Positions 14,246-24,758 of a stretch of 64,000 bases of DNA are shown piece by piece. The notes beneath the pieces were generated by a model that did no database searches, was not told the origin of the DNA, and was given only the letters and a program-made list of their open reading frames with translations. The position numbers were made by a program, and so were the translations under genes. Each line of letters starts with the position of its first letter. The stretch's first letter is position 1. The stretch comes from Pediococcus claussenii ATCC BAA-344 (lineage in GTDB: Bacteria; Bacillota; Bacilli; Lactobacillales; Lactobacillaceae): NCBI RefSeq assembly GCF_000237995.1, contig NC_016605.1, positions 1,736,001 through 1,800,000 on the forward strand, written 5' to 3'.

Positions 14246-17173
14246 ATGGATATTACTTTACCCAAAAAAGCCAACTGGTTATTTACTGTTTTAACTGTTT
14301 TACTTGCTAGTTTTATTGCACTGTTCATTTTTAGTGGAACTGCTTCCGCTGACACATCGACCACTGCAAATAGCCAAACTACTGTTGTAAATTCAAATGT
14401 TGGTACCAACAGCACTACTACCTCTAGTAGTGTTCAATCAACAAGTACCAATCCTAGCAGTAGTACTAGCCAAGCTACAGTAGATAAAAAAGCTACTAGT
14501 TCCTCAGATAACTCAAATAAATCCGAAGTATCTGACGTAACAGAACCTGCTACTTCAAATGCTAACCAACAGGTTAGTTCATCGTCAGCTACTAGTTCTG
14601 AAACAAAACCTTCTAACAACACGGCCGTTACTACTACCTCTCAGGGGGCAGCTATGAATAGCTCAAGTAATAGCAATGTAAAATCTACTGCAACAAGCAC
14701 GCCACAACCGAAATTATCCATGGCAAAGGCACTCGTTTCAACGCAATCTAACTCTGTTTCAGTTTCTGGATTAGATGCAAATAGTGCTGTTATCAAGGAC
14801 GATCAAGGCAACGTTGTTAGTAATTCTTCAACGTTAAGTGCCTATAACAGTTACGTCGTTAACTATAATTGGTCTATTCCCGACGGAAGTAACATCAAGT
14901 CTGGTGACACTACAACAGTCACTTTACCAAGTAACGTTAAGTTCAATACAGATACCAGTTTTCCTGTCACTAATAGTGTAGGAGATACGATTGGTACATT
15001 TACTGCCAGCCAAGATGCACAGTCCGGATTACTAACATTCAGTAATTATTTTGAAAATAATACTATTAACCGTTCCGGAACTTTGAGTTTTAACGTTTCT
15101 GGCACACAAACTTCAACGGGTGATAATAATCGGGACTGGCTTTCAAATAAGATCGGCTGGTGGACTAATTCAAACATGGTAGATGGGCATCCAGCTTCCG
15201 CAACTTGGAACATTGCCTTTAACCCAAACAACCAAACGCTAAGCAAGGTTGTTCTTGTTGATACTATTGGCGCTAACCAAACCTTTAACAACGACATTGT
15301 CGCTAATACTGGCTCTTACGATGATAATGGCAAGTTTAATTCAAATGGTACCATTACACCCGTTGTAAGTATTAATGGGCAAGTTGTAACCATGACCTTT
15401 ACAAACGTCACACAAGCCGTCAACTTAACATACACCACTACAATCACTGGTATCAATAGTGGAAATATCTACACGAATGGCGTTAGTTATTCTGGAACTG
15501 GCACAAACGGCGAAGGTAATGCTGAAGTTAACACCAGCAACAATACCGCAAAATTAACCTTTGGGGGAACTGGTAACGGTGATGGGACAATTGGTTCTGT
15601 TACACTTACCAAAGAAAACGCTGATGGCTCAGTAAAGTTAGCCGGTGCAGTATTCAAATTAGTTGATGCTAATGGTTCTTTAGTTGAAAGTAACCTAGTT
15701 ACAGACGCCAACGGAAACATTACTGTCAATAATTTAGGAGCTGGGTCTTACCAATTTATAGAAACTTCAGCACCTACTGGATATATTTTAAATAATAATC
15801 CAATCAACTTTACAATTAGTAACAGTAATGTTAATGCGACTGTTTCTGCTGTCAATACGGCTATTGCTAAAACCAATATTAAAGTTGTTAAGACTTGGGA
15901 TGGTGTTCCTACGAACGTAAAGACCCCTGCTATCACCGTTGTTTTAAATGCCAATGGTCAACCAACTGGTCAATCATTGACTTTAGACAGCTCAAACAAT
16001 TACCAAGCTTCATTTACTGGATTAGATCAAACTGATTCAAATGGTAATCCAATTAATTACACAGTAACTGAGAACATTCCCGCAGGTTATACTAGTTCTA
16101 CAGCTGGTGCACAGTCACCAAACAATGGAACAGTTAACTTGGTTAATAATTACATCCCAGTTCCTGGATCCGTTACTTTAACTAAAGAAGATTCTAAAAC
16201 TGCTACAAAGTTGGCTGGTGCAACATTTAAATTAGTTGCAGCTAACGGAGAAGTTGTAAAAGATAATTTAATTACAGATGCTAACGGTACAATTGAAGTT
16301 GCAGATTTAAACCAGGGAACTTATCAATTTATTGAAACAGCAGCACCAAATGGTTACGTTTTAAACAGTTCACCAATTAACTTTACAATAGATGGAACCG
16401 GAACTAACGTAAATGTTTCAGCTATCAACACAGCTATTGCTAAAACTAATATTAAAGTTATCAAAACTTGGGATGGTGTTCCTACGAACGTAAAGACCCC
16501 TGCTATCACCGTTGTTTTAAATGCCAATGGTCAACCAACTGGTCAATCATTGACTTTAGACAGCTCAAACAATTACCAAGCTTCATTTACTGGATTAGAT
16601 CAAACTGATTCAAATGGTAATCCAATTAATTACACAGTAACTGAGAATATGCCTGCAGGTTACACTAGTTCTACAGCTGGTGCACAGATGCCAAATGTTA
16701 ATGGAATTGTAAACTTAGTAAATACGTATATTCCAGCGACACCTGGTAAACCAGTTACACCCGGTAAACCAGTTACACCTAGCAAGCCAGTCACACCTAG
16801 CAAGCCAGTTACGCCTAGCAAACCAGTTACACCTAGCAAGCCAGTTACGCCTAGCAAACCAGTTACACCTAGCAAACCAGTTACACCTAGCAAACCAGTT
16901 ACGCCTAGCAAGCCAGTTACACCTAGCAAGCCAGTTACACCTAGCAAGCCAAATGTTCCTACTAAAACAGTGGTTCCTGACAAGCCAGTTGTTCCAGACA
17001 AATCAACAGAACCTGCTAAAGCTAACTCGAAAAAGGTCACATACAGTAATAAGGCAAAGATCTTGCCCCAAACTGGTGAAACTGAAAATAGTTTACTAAT
17101 TTTGTTAGGATTATTATTAATGGGATTTGTTGTATTAATTGTTTTCACAAGAGTACGTAAGAACAATTATTAA
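14246..17173 (+). CDS. LPQTG-anchored Cna-B/SpaA repeat surface adhesin, 975 aa
   Basis: A signal peptide with a long hydrophobic core ends near SGTASAD (about residue 36). Then come a Ser/Thr-rich low-complexity region (to about residue 165), a collagen-adhesin-like fold (about 170-440), and two alternating sets of SpaA-like (GSVTLTKE...AGAxFKLV) and Cna-B (KTWDGVPTNVKTP) modules. Twelve six-residue P-[SG]-K-P-V-T-type units span the wall. The sorting signal is LPQTGE, a hydrophobic helix and the basic tail RVRKNNY. Sortase A should link it to peptidoglycan. The ligand is not known. Lys, Asn and Glu in the modules may form isopeptide bonds. Confidence 0.93.
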   Translation: MDITLPKKANWLFTVLTVLLASFIALFIFSGTASADTSTTANSQTTVVNSNVGTNSTTTSSSVQSTSTNPSSSTSQATVDKKATSSSDNSNKSEVSDVTEPATSNANQQVSSSSATSSETKPSNNTAVTTTSQGAAMNSSSNSNVKSTATSTPQPKLSMAKALVSTQSNSVSVSGLDANSAVIKDDQGNVVSNSSTLSAYNSYVVNYNWSIPDGSNIKSGDTTTVTLPSNVKFNTDTSFPVTNSVGDTIGTFTASQDAQSGLLTFSNYFENNTINRSGTLSFNVSGTQTSTGDNNRDWLSNKIGWWTNSNMVDGHPASATWNIAFNPNNQTLSKVVLVDTIGANQTFNNDIVANTGSYDDNGKFNSNGTITPVVSINGQVVTMTFTNVTQAVNLTYTTTITGINSGNIYTNGVSYSGTGTNGEGNAEVNTSNNTAKLTFGGTGNGDGTIGSVTLTKENADGSVKLAGAVFKLVDANGSLVESNLVTDANGNITVNNLGAGSYQFIETSAPTGYILNNNPINFTISNSNVNATVSAVNTAIAKTNIKVVKTWDGVPTNVKTPAITVVLNANGQPTGQSLTLDSSNNYQASFTGLDQTDSNGNPINYTVTENIPAGYTSSTAGAQSPNNGTVNLVNNYIPVPGSVTLTKEDSKTATKLAGATFKLVAANGEVVKDNLITDANGTIEVADLNQGTYQFIETAAPNGYVLNSSPINFTIDGTGTNVNVSAINTAIAKTNIKVIKTWDGVPTNVKTPAITVVLNANGQPTGQSLTLDSSNNYQASFTGLDQTDSNGNPINYTVTENMPAGYTSSTAGAQMPNVNGIVNLVNTYIPATPGKPVTPGKPVTPSKPVTPSKPVTPSKPVTPSKPVTPSKPVTPSKPVTPSKPVTPSKPVTPSKPVTPSKPNVPTKTVVPDKPVVPDKSTEPAKANSKKVTYSNKAKILPQTGETENSLLILLGLLLMGFVVLIVFTRVRKNNY
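15893..16074 (+). repeat. 182-bp exact repeat, copy 1 (Cna-B module)
   Basis: By eye this block is identical to 16466-16647 with an offset of 573 bp (191 codons). The flanking parts of the two module sets have diverged, pointing to recent duplication or gene conversion. Confidence 0.85.
16466..16647 (+). repeat. 182-bp exact repeat, copy 2 (Cna-B module)
   Basis: Second copy of the block at 15893-16074. The identity ends abruptly at the codon after the ThrGluAsn triplet. Confidence 0.85.
16742..16957 (+). repeat. 18-bp tandem repeat, 12 units, encoding wall-spanning proline repeats
   Basis: Two CCTGGTAAACCAGTTACA-type units are followed by ten CCTAGCAARCCAGTTAC-type units, the last changed to PSKPNV. 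Unit number is probably variable between strains, since such arrays expand and contract by slippage. Confidence 0.9.
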
Positions 17174-17218
17174 TATCCATTTTATTATGGATACTATATG
17201 TACAATTTAATATGTTCC

Positions 17219-17255
17219 AAAAAGGAGGTCGAGCATTTTGCTCGGCCTCCTTTTC
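17219..17255. terminator. Bidirectional terminator between the adhesin gene and the DUF2922 gene
   Basis: AAAAGGAGG-CGAGCA pairs with TGCTCG-CCTCCTTTT, with A and T runs on both sides, so it serves both convergent transcripts. Confidence 0.9.
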
Positions 17256-17265
17256 ACTTAAGTTA

Positions 17266-17508
17266 TTAAACTTCGGTTACTTTTTCTGCCTTATCTTCAA
17301 AAATAGACTGATGAATTGTTTCAACATAACGCGCTGCAATGGGCTTCGCATACATTTCAATATCATCTTTTTCAAACAGTTTCAATCCTGACAAATCGGT
17401 CATTGCGTTGCGCACAGTTTCCTCTACCAAGTTTTCATTTACATATTTTAATTTAATGTGCTGAACCTTGCCAGCACCACTTAAAAATTCTAAATCTAAT
17501 TGTTTCAT
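17266..17508 (-). CDS. DUF2922 family protein, 80 aa
   Basis: A small soluble protein of the DUF2922 family common in lactobacilli and bacilli; the strand-helix pattern LDLEFLSGAGKVQHIKLKYV is typical. GGAGG lies just before the ATG. It directly follows the DUF1659 gene with an 18-bp gap, the usual pairing of these two families. Function is unknown. There is no signal peptide and no catalytic motif. Confidence 0.8.
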   Translation of the reverse strand: MKQLDLEFLSGAGKVQHIKLKYVNENLVEETVRNAMTDLSGLKLFEKDDIEMYAKPIAARYVETIHQSIFEDKAEKVTEV

Positions 17509-17526
17509 ATTTTTTCCTCCAATTTT

Positions 17527-17745
17527 TTACTTTGATTGATTTTCAACTTTTTCAGTTGTTGTCACAGTTCCATTGCTGAACTTCCCATCTGAAATACTTT
17601 CCAAAATTTTACCAAGTCCCTCTACCTGCTCAGCAGACACGTTTTTTACTGCATTAGTAAATCCTCTGCGTAAAACCTTTTCTCCTTCTGCAGTTTGGAC
17701 CGTCATTTTAATATTAATTCCAGTTTTAACCCAAGTTTTTAACAT
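17527..17745 (-). CDS. DUF1659 family protein, 72 aa
   Basis: A small protein with the DUF1659 pattern: a first strand (INIKMTVQTAEGEKVLRRGFTNAVKN) and a helix (AEQVEGLGKILESIS) before a variable tail. AGAGGAAG precedes the ATG. It is the first gene of a two-gene unit with DUF2922. The function is not known for either family; their constant pairing suggests they work together. Confidence 0.8.
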   Translation of the reverse strand: MLKTWVKTGINIKMTVQTAEGEKVLRRGFTNAVKNVSAEQVEGLGKILESISDGKFSNGTVTTTEKVENQSK

Positions 17746-17894
17746 CTAAGATCTTCCTCTTTTCATTATTTTGTAAGGTCGCGACTGCTTACATAATTAA
17801 TAACGATCCTTAACCTTAAATGTAAACCTACTTTTTATTCTTCTTTTTTCGAGATATAATATAGAAAGCACAAAAGAAAGGTACCTTATTAATT

Positions 17895-18899
17895 ATGATG
17901 GATAAACTAAAAACACGCTTAGATGCGTTTAGTGACGCTATTATCGCAATTATTATTACTATTATTGTTTTGGAACTTCCAATTCCACTTCATAACTCTA
18001 TTTCAGAATATCTCCAGTTTGGAAAAGGCATTGGCATTTACTTTATTAGTTTTATTTTTGTGGCTAATATCTGGTATCAACATTCCAATCTATTTAATGA
18101 TGCCGAAACTATGAATGAACGGGTTTTCATTATGGAGTTCATATTTCTAGCCTTTCTCTCGTTAGTCCCACTTTTCACTCGAATGGTTACGCAAGATACT
18201 AACCGTTGGACTGTTATGGCATATGGTATTCTAACCCTTATCGTTAACATTCTATTCATCATTTTATGTAATATTGTCATTAAATTAAAATATACTGAAC
18301 ACAAAGATATCCAACGAATCTTCACTCGAGTTTATGGCAGCCAGAATAATCTAATTACTGGTACCAGTATCGCCCTAATTATTCTAGCTTATTTTCAACC
18401 TAACTGGGCTCTGATTTTCTATTTAGCACTTCCAATTATCTCTTTTCTTAGGACGGATGATCAAGCTGACTTGGACGATATTACACAACTTTCAACCACA
18501 GAACAAAGTGATTATTTCAAGCTTTCACCAACTGACATGCGAACATTTCGTAAACAACAAGACGAAATTCGTAACAAGTATGTTCAGCAACGTAAAACTA
18601 ATCCTAATTGGAAACAAGATATGCGCAATGAGATGGGGGATCTTCTAAAAGATGGCATTACAACCGCAGATGGCCAAAAAATTGATGGATCTACCATTCG
18701 TAATTTTTACAATAGATTTCACCAACAACAAGACGAACGCAAACAAAATAATCATCAACGTTGGCAAGATCATACCCAATATGTCCAAAACACTTCTCAT
18801 AATAGACGTAAAGACATTAATACCAACGAAAGGCCCAATCGCACCTCAAATAACGCCAACCACAAAGTTGAAAATACAAAAAAAGAAAATAGGAAATAG
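17895..18899 (+). CDS. TMEM175 (DUF1211) family potassium channel-like protein, 334 aa
   Basis: The first helix carries the family motif R-x-x-A-F-S-D (RLDAFSDAIIAII, residues 8-20), which lines the pore of bacterial TMEM175 K+ channels. About six membrane segments fill residues 12-190. An unusually long hydrophilic tail of about 140 residues follows, rich in Gln, Asn, Arg and Lys, with no membrane segment; it is probably cytoplasmic and not part of the usual family fold of about 200 residues. ATG 17895 or the adjacent ATG 17898 may be used; AAAGAAAGG lies upstream. The gene has its own terminator. Confidence 0.85.
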   Translation: MMDKLKTRLDAFSDAIIAIIITIIVLELPIPLHNSISEYLQFGKGIGIYFISFIFVANIWYQHSNLFNDAETMNERVFIMEFIFLAFLSLVPLFTRMVTQDTNRWTVMAYGILTLIVNILFIILCNIVIKLKYTEHKDIQRIFTRVYGSQNNLITGTSIALIILAYFQPNWALIFYLALPIISFLRTDDQADLDDITQLSTTEQSDYFKLSPTDMRTFRKQQDEIRNKYVQQRKTNPNWKQDMRNEMGDLLKDGITTADGQKIDGSTIRNFYNRFHQQQDERKQNNHQRWQDHTQYVQNTSHNRRKDINTNERPNRTSNNANHKVENTKKENRK

Positions 18900-18920
18900 T
18901 TTGTTAGGCAACAAATACTA

Positions 18921-18970
18921 AAAAGGCATCCCAATTGATGATCTACTCACCGTTTGAGATGCTTTTTTAT
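18921..18970 (+). terminator. Rho-independent terminator after the TMEM175 gene
   Basis: AAAAAGGCATC pairs with GATGCTTTTTT across a long loop, followed by T-rich sequence. Confidence 0.7.
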
Positions 18971-19029
18971 TTAATATAGAATTCACAGAACAGCCCATTC
19001 TCTACGTTTCTACTATTTTAATTTTCACT

Positions 19030-19725
19030 CTAAAATAATTCGCCATATATCTCTAACATTTCACCTTGATGTGATTTTCCATCGTTAATGATTGTTACTA
19101 TTTTCTCCGCAACGTCATCTGCTGTATGAAAACCTTCACCCTCCATATTTCCATTTAAATCAGTTGTAGTAGGACCTGGATGAATGCTAAAAATCTCAAC
19201 GTTACGGGACTCTTTTTCAAAATCAATTGCTAGCGAGCTCATCATAACGTTCTGTGCCGCCTTAGACGATTTATACGACAACGGATTCCAATTTGGATTG
19301 GGTCCAGTTGGAATCGTAATGTTGATAATCCTGCCATGACTTTTTTCCAATAGAGGAACTAATCCTTGAGTCAGCTGAAAAGTACCAAAGAAATTTACAT
19401 CCATGGTGGCTCGTAAGTCATCAACGGTCTCCTCCAAGTTTGGTCCAAAAGCTCCTGGAACCCCAGCGTTATTAATCAACAAATTTAGCTGTGAAAACCT
19501 TTGACCAATATCACCAGTCGCACGATCAATCATTTCAGGAATACTTAGATCAATCTGTACAAAATCAGTTTTCTTTACGCCTGCATCTTTTAACTTTTGT
19601 ATAGCTTCAAGCCCACGTTCTTCATTTCTAGCCCCAATTAAAATGTGCCATCCCTGTTTTCCTAGCGCCAAGGCAGTTGAATATCCAATTCCTTTATTAC
19701 CACCTGTAATCAATACTGTTTTCAT
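19030..19725 (-). CDS. Short-chain dehydrogenase/reductase (SDR), 231 aa
   Basis: It has TGGNKGIG (residues 7-14) for NAD(P) binding, NNAG (residues 86-89), and the active-site pair in YKSSK. The catalytic serine that normally follows the sixth strand appears replaced: the stretch reads INITIPTGPN, so a threonine may take its place. The rest, including HPGPTTTDL, is normal for a carbonyl-reductase-like SDR. The ATG follows two upstream hairpins. The substrate is unknown. Confidence 0.88.
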   Translation of the reverse strand: MKTVLITGGNKGIGYSTALALGKQGWHILIGARNEERGLEAIQKLKDAGVKKTDFVQIDLSIPEMIDRATGDIGQRFSQLNLLINNAGVPGAFGPNLEETVDDLRATMDVNFFGTFQLTQGLVPLLEKSHGRIINITIPTGPNPNWNPLSYKSSKAAQNVMMSSLAIDFEKESRNVEIFSIHPGPTTTDLNGNMEGEGFHTADDVAEKIVTIINDGKSHQGEMLEIYGELF

Positions 19726-19773
19726 GTTGCTGTCAACCTTCTTCTCTTTTGAGGTATTATATTATAAATCAGA

Positions 19774-19840
19774 AGAGGCTGTAACGATGTGGGGCAATCC
19801 ACACTATTACAGCCTCTACAGCACTGGAATCAGTGCCTGT
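19774..19840 (-). terminator. Double hairpin between the PHP phosphatase and the SDR gene
   Basis: An 11-bp stem (AGAGGCTGTAA with TTACAGCCTCT, 19774-19784/19807-19817) has an inner TGTGG/CCACA pairing, and a second hairpin, GCACTG/CAGTGC (19821-19836), lies next to it. They follow the stop of the PHP gene on the minus strand. No strong T run is present, so termination is likely but not certain. Confidence 0.55.
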
Positions 19841-19845
19841 AAATA

Positions 19846-20652
19846 TTAATATTTAATTCGTTCATCCACATCATCTAAAGGTACAATTGTCATTGAATTT
19901 TTCCTAAATACATTTACATGGTGAATATCATGTGCCTGTAAAAATGCAATTGCATCACTAAAATGATTTTCAAATTGGTCAACTTTATGTGCATCTGAGC
20001 CAATTGTGTATCGTTTTCCACCGAGTTGTTTATAAATTTCAATTGCGTAATCATACAAGCCAATATTATGGTAACGGTACATACTCTTCGTATTAACCTC
20101 AAAAGCAAGGTCATAGCGAATAGCCAATTTAAAAATATTAGTTAGCAGAACACCAGCCGTTGTTGCAAATTGACCAGAAGTTAAATTTAATTGTCGTACA
20201 CCGTAATCAAAATGGGCTAGTACATCACCATCATGAAATGCATTAATTTCTTTCCACATATTACGATAATATAAATCTGTAACTTCAACTGGGTCCATAT
20301 GTTTAACCTTATCATCCATGAAGTCGAACTGACCATTTTGATGAAAACTCAGCAATTTAATATCAAATTCATGGTTACTTAAATACTCTCGAATCTTGTC
20401 TTCCTGTCCAAGCGATACGCCGACTTCAACACCCTTGTAAATTCGTTTACCAGTTACTGATTTCAATCGGTCAATTTCACGTGTATAAGCATCGTAATCT
20501 AGTAATGAATCCTGATCCTTTTCGTCCGGATTATGAAATTCTAAATGTTCCGTTGTAACGAAGTCATCACCGGCTAACCTCATATAGTGTTCCATTTTTT
20601 CTTGCGAATCAAATGAAAAATCGGTATGCACGTGCTGATCATAATATTTCAT
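19846..20652 (-). CDS. PHP-domain phosphoesterase (histidinol-phosphatase HisJ-like), 268 aa
   Basis: It carries the PHP metal-binding motifs: HVHTDFSFD at residues 7-15, TTEHLEF, a GVEVGVS strand, LLSFHQNG, AHFDYG and the late SDAHK (GSDAHKVDQF). These are the ligands of the trinuclear metal site of HisJ-type phosphatases. No histidine biosynthesis genes are nearby, and in lactobacilli such proteins are often annotated from fold alone, so the true substrate may be another phosphate ester. It lies 78 bp after the ROK kinase gene in the same direction. Confidence 0.85.
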   Translation of the reverse strand: MKYYDQHVHTDFSFDSQEKMEHYMRLAGDDFVTTEHLEFHNPDEKDQDSLLDYDAYTREIDRLKSVTGKRIYKGVEVGVSLGQEDKIREYLSNHEFDIKLLSFHQNGQFDFMDDKVKHMDPVEVTDLYYRNMWKEINAFHDGDVLAHFDYGVRQLNLTSGQFATTAGVLLTNIFKLAIRYDLAFEVNTKSMYRYHNIGLYDYAIEIYKQLGGKRYTIGSDAHKVDQFENHFSDAIAFLQAHDIHHVNVFRKNSMTIVPLDDVDERIKY

Positions 20653-20730
20653 TACTGATTACCCCCAGTTAAATTTTATACATTAATACTAACACAGATT
20701 GGTTAATTTTAAATGAGTGAGCTAAAGGCA

Positions 20731-21644
20731 CTATTCAGCGTTTGCTTCTTGTAACGCTCTGTACGTTGCACCAATAATACCTGCGTCATTTCGTAATTCG
20801 GCAGCTTCAACTGGTGGAAAAGTTAAATCTTTCAAATCATTATTAATCTGTTTTAACTCGGCAATCTTTTGATTTAATCCATTGATAAATTGCTCATTAG
20901 CGGAGATTCCACCACCAATTAATATTTTTTCAGGATCCAAAGAAACAATTAAATTCATAATGCCACGCGCCAGAGCCGTATAAAAGAAATCCAAACTTTC
21001 TAATGCAAGGTAATCTTGTTTAGAGGCTAGATCATATATTACACGTGCATCTTCCAACTTTTCACCATTATGATGTTCATTATAAAAACGCAATAAACCA
21101 CCAACTGTTGCTGCGGTAAAGCTCATAGTGTCACGTTCAATATCTTCTTCAAAATGCCGATCCATGACCGACATCATTCCTAATTCACCGGCCATTCCGT
21201 GTCCACCACGATATATCCGATCATTAATTATGATTCCGCCACCGATACCTGTTCCAACAACCATACAAAGATAATTGTGGAGTCCTTGCGCGTTCCCCTT
21301 CCATTTCTCAGCGTAGGCTGCCGCGTTAGCATCATTTTCAATTGTAGTAGTTATTCCTGTAAGCTTTTCGATTTTTTCTTTTAAATTAATTCCATAGAAA
21401 TCACGAATCGCCCCACCAGTTGTCATAAAACCATTTTGTTGTACAATTCCAGGTGCACTTACTCCAATACTTAAAATTGGTTGTTCTTTCTGATATTGTT
21501 CCACAATTTTACGAATATTTTCTAAAATTTCACTTCCGACAATACCGGTCTTAACGCTTCCCTTTTGCAGAATCGTACCGTTTTCATCTACCAATCCATG
21601 TTTTATTGTTGTTCCACCTATATCAATACCAACAAAATATGTCA

Positions 21645-21645
<1 letters not shown>
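20731..21645 (-). CDS. ROK family sugar kinase (beta-glucoside operon), 304 aa
   Basis: The N-terminal phosphate motif is DIGGTTIKHGLVDENG, followed by VGTGIGGGIIINDRIYRGGHGMAGELG in the second lobe and a LIGGGIS strand. The zinc-binding CxCGxxGC motif of most ROK kinases and repressors is missing. There is no N-terminal helix-turn-helix, so it is an enzyme rather than a regulator. Its ATG overlaps the stop of the GH1 gene (TAATG), so the two are coupled; phosphorylation of glucose or of a beta-glucoside is likely. The substrate is inferred from the operon. Confidence 0.85.
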
Positions 21646-23108
<1,463 letters not shown>

Positions 23109-23170
23109 TTAAAAGAGCACCAGAATCAAACGTTGAAGTTCAATTCCAGCCCCCTTTATAGTTTTAAATA

Positions 23171-24550
23171 TTAAACAGTAGCATTTTCGTTTGATGCAGC
23201 AGCTTCTGCTTCTTTAGCATGTTCTGCATTCCCAGCTTCTTGTTCTGCCTTGTACAAGATTTGGTCTTGTGCACGAGCAAAGAAGAAGTATACAAAGAAT
23301 GAAAGAATAATCATTAAAGCCTGCCAAATCATTATCTTCCATCCACCTACTAAGAACCCTGAAAGGATAGGCGGAGTTGTCCAAGGAACTTGAACACCTG
23401 TTAGATAAGGTAGAACACCCAACTTTATGAGTAAATATGTTGAACCCATTGAAAACATTGGCATAATCATAAATGGAATAACCATCAGTGGATTCAAAAC
23501 CACAGGAACTCCAAACAAGACTGGTTCATTAATGTTAAATATTCCTGGTAAAAATGCCAATCGACCAATACTCTTCATTTGAACCGACTTAGCAAAGAAT
23601 GCCATAAATACAACTAATCCAAGTGTCATACCTGATCCAGTGACAGTACCAAATTGATCCATTAATGATTGTGTAAAGATATGTCCACCATTTGCAGCAG
23701 TTACAACACCATGTGCTTTATAAATTGCAGCATTTTGAAGTGCATTAGCACCTAAGATAGGTCCCATGATACCGCCGACAATAACAGCACCGTGAACACC
23801 GAAGAACCAGAAGAATGGTACCAAGAGTGCAATAATAATAACTCCACCAAATGAATCTGTTATACCTTGTAATGGTGTTTGAATAACTTTGTAGATCCAT
23901 TCAACCATTGTGACATGAGCACTTGCATCAAATCCCATGTAAACAATTAACCAACCGGTTACAATTGCAGCCGCTGGTACAAGAGCCGTAAATGAACCCG
24001 CAACTGCAGGAGGAACTTGTTCAGGAAGTTTGATAGTAATCTTATTACGAACAAAGTATGTGTAAGCCCAACCAGTAATTAAGCCAATAATGATGGCAGC
24101 AATCATACCTTGCCCACCGAGCCAAGTACGGTCAATAAAACCACCTAAAAGTTGTGGTGCCTTACCAGCAGCAATAACGGTTTTTGTTCCATTCATTACG
24201 GCTGTTGAAGGGCGGATTACAACAAAGAAACTTACCAATGATGTTAATCCAGCTGGTAACGGATCAAATCCATCATTCTTTACCCAACTATAGGCAATTC
24301 CAATTACTGCAAAAATAGCCATAACACCCATTGAAGCATTATATGCTTGCGTCCAATAAGGAGTTAATCCCACTTTTAACATCCATGCTGCCCATGAAGG
24401 CACGGGCAACGCACTCAAAAGCAAGAACACCGAACCAATCATGATGAACGGTAATCCAAAAAGCATACCATCACGTAATGCAACAATCGCTTTTGTATTA
24501 ACGAACTTCATAATAGGAGGTAAAATCTTGTTATTAATGAAATCATTCAT
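23171..24550 (-). CDS. celB: PTS cellobiose/lichenan-type EIIC permease, 459 aa
   Basis: A membrane EIIC subunit of the lactose/cellobiose PTS family: the N-terminal KFVNTKAIVALRDGMLFGLPFIMIGS is characteristic, followed by about ten hydrophobic segments and the loop NEPVLFGVPVVLNPLMVIPF that binds sugar. A hydrophilic Ala/Glu-rich tail ends it. It transports and phosphorylates a beta-glucoside together with EIIA and EIIB, which are not encoded nearby and must come from elsewhere. ATG 24550 is chosen because GGGGTG lies six bases upstream; the GTG at 24559 overlaps that ribosome site. Confidence 0.93.
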   Translation of the reverse strand: MNDFINNKILPPIMKFVNTKAIVALRDGMLFGLPFIMIGSVFLLLSALPVPSWAAWMLKVGLTPYWTQAYNASMGVMAIFAVIGIAYSWVKNDGFDPLPAGLTSLVSFFVVIRPSTAVMNGTKTVIAAGKAPQLLGGFIDRTWLGGQGMIAAIIIGLITGWAYTYFVRNKITIKLPEQVPPAVAGSFTALVPAAAIVTGWLIVYMGFDASAHVTMVEWIYKVIQTPLQGITDSFGGVIIIALLVPFFWFFGVHGAVIVGGIMGPILGANALQNAAIYKAHGVVTAANGGHIFTQSLMDQFGTVTGSGMTLGLVVFMAFFAKSVQMKSIGRLAFLPGIFNINEPVLFGVPVVLNPLMVIPFMIMPMFSMGSTYLLIKLGVLPYLTGVQVPWTTPPILSGFLVGGWKIMIWQALMIILSFFVYFFFARAQDQILYKAEQEAGNAEHAKEAEAAASNENATV

Positions 24551-24638
24551 AAAATTCACCCCGTTAAAATTTTGAAAAATAATTGCTAATCAACAAAAAA
24601 TATGTTCCATCTTCGGCCAAAGAAGAATTTTGATTTCC

Positions 24639-24699
24639 TGAAAGCGTATCAAGAAATCGCTTACAAATTGATTATGCTACATATATTTAAATTTGTACA
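24639..24699 (-). promoter_or_regulatory. Promoter and cre-like site of the beta-glucoside operon
   Basis: On the minus strand the -35 TGTACA (24694-24699) and -10 CATAAT (24671-24676) are 17 bp apart. Just downstream TGTAAGCGATTTCT (24652-24665) matches the CcpA cre consensus TGWAANCGNTNWCA at 13 of 14 positions. A partner TGAAAGCG at 24639-24646 makes a dyad. Catabolite repression of the operon by glucose is expected. Confidence 0.6.
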
Positions 24700-24758
24700 G
24701 ACGAATTTTAAATAAAAAACATGTTCAAAAAATGGTTCAAAATACTCATTATTATATT

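Noticed and set aside
16660-17166. 168-codon minus-strand frame with a repeated GLLGVT peptide
   Set aside because: It is the antisense image of the PSKPVT tandem repeat in the adhesin gene. It has no ribosome site and overlaps the whole C-terminus of a clear LPQTG protein.
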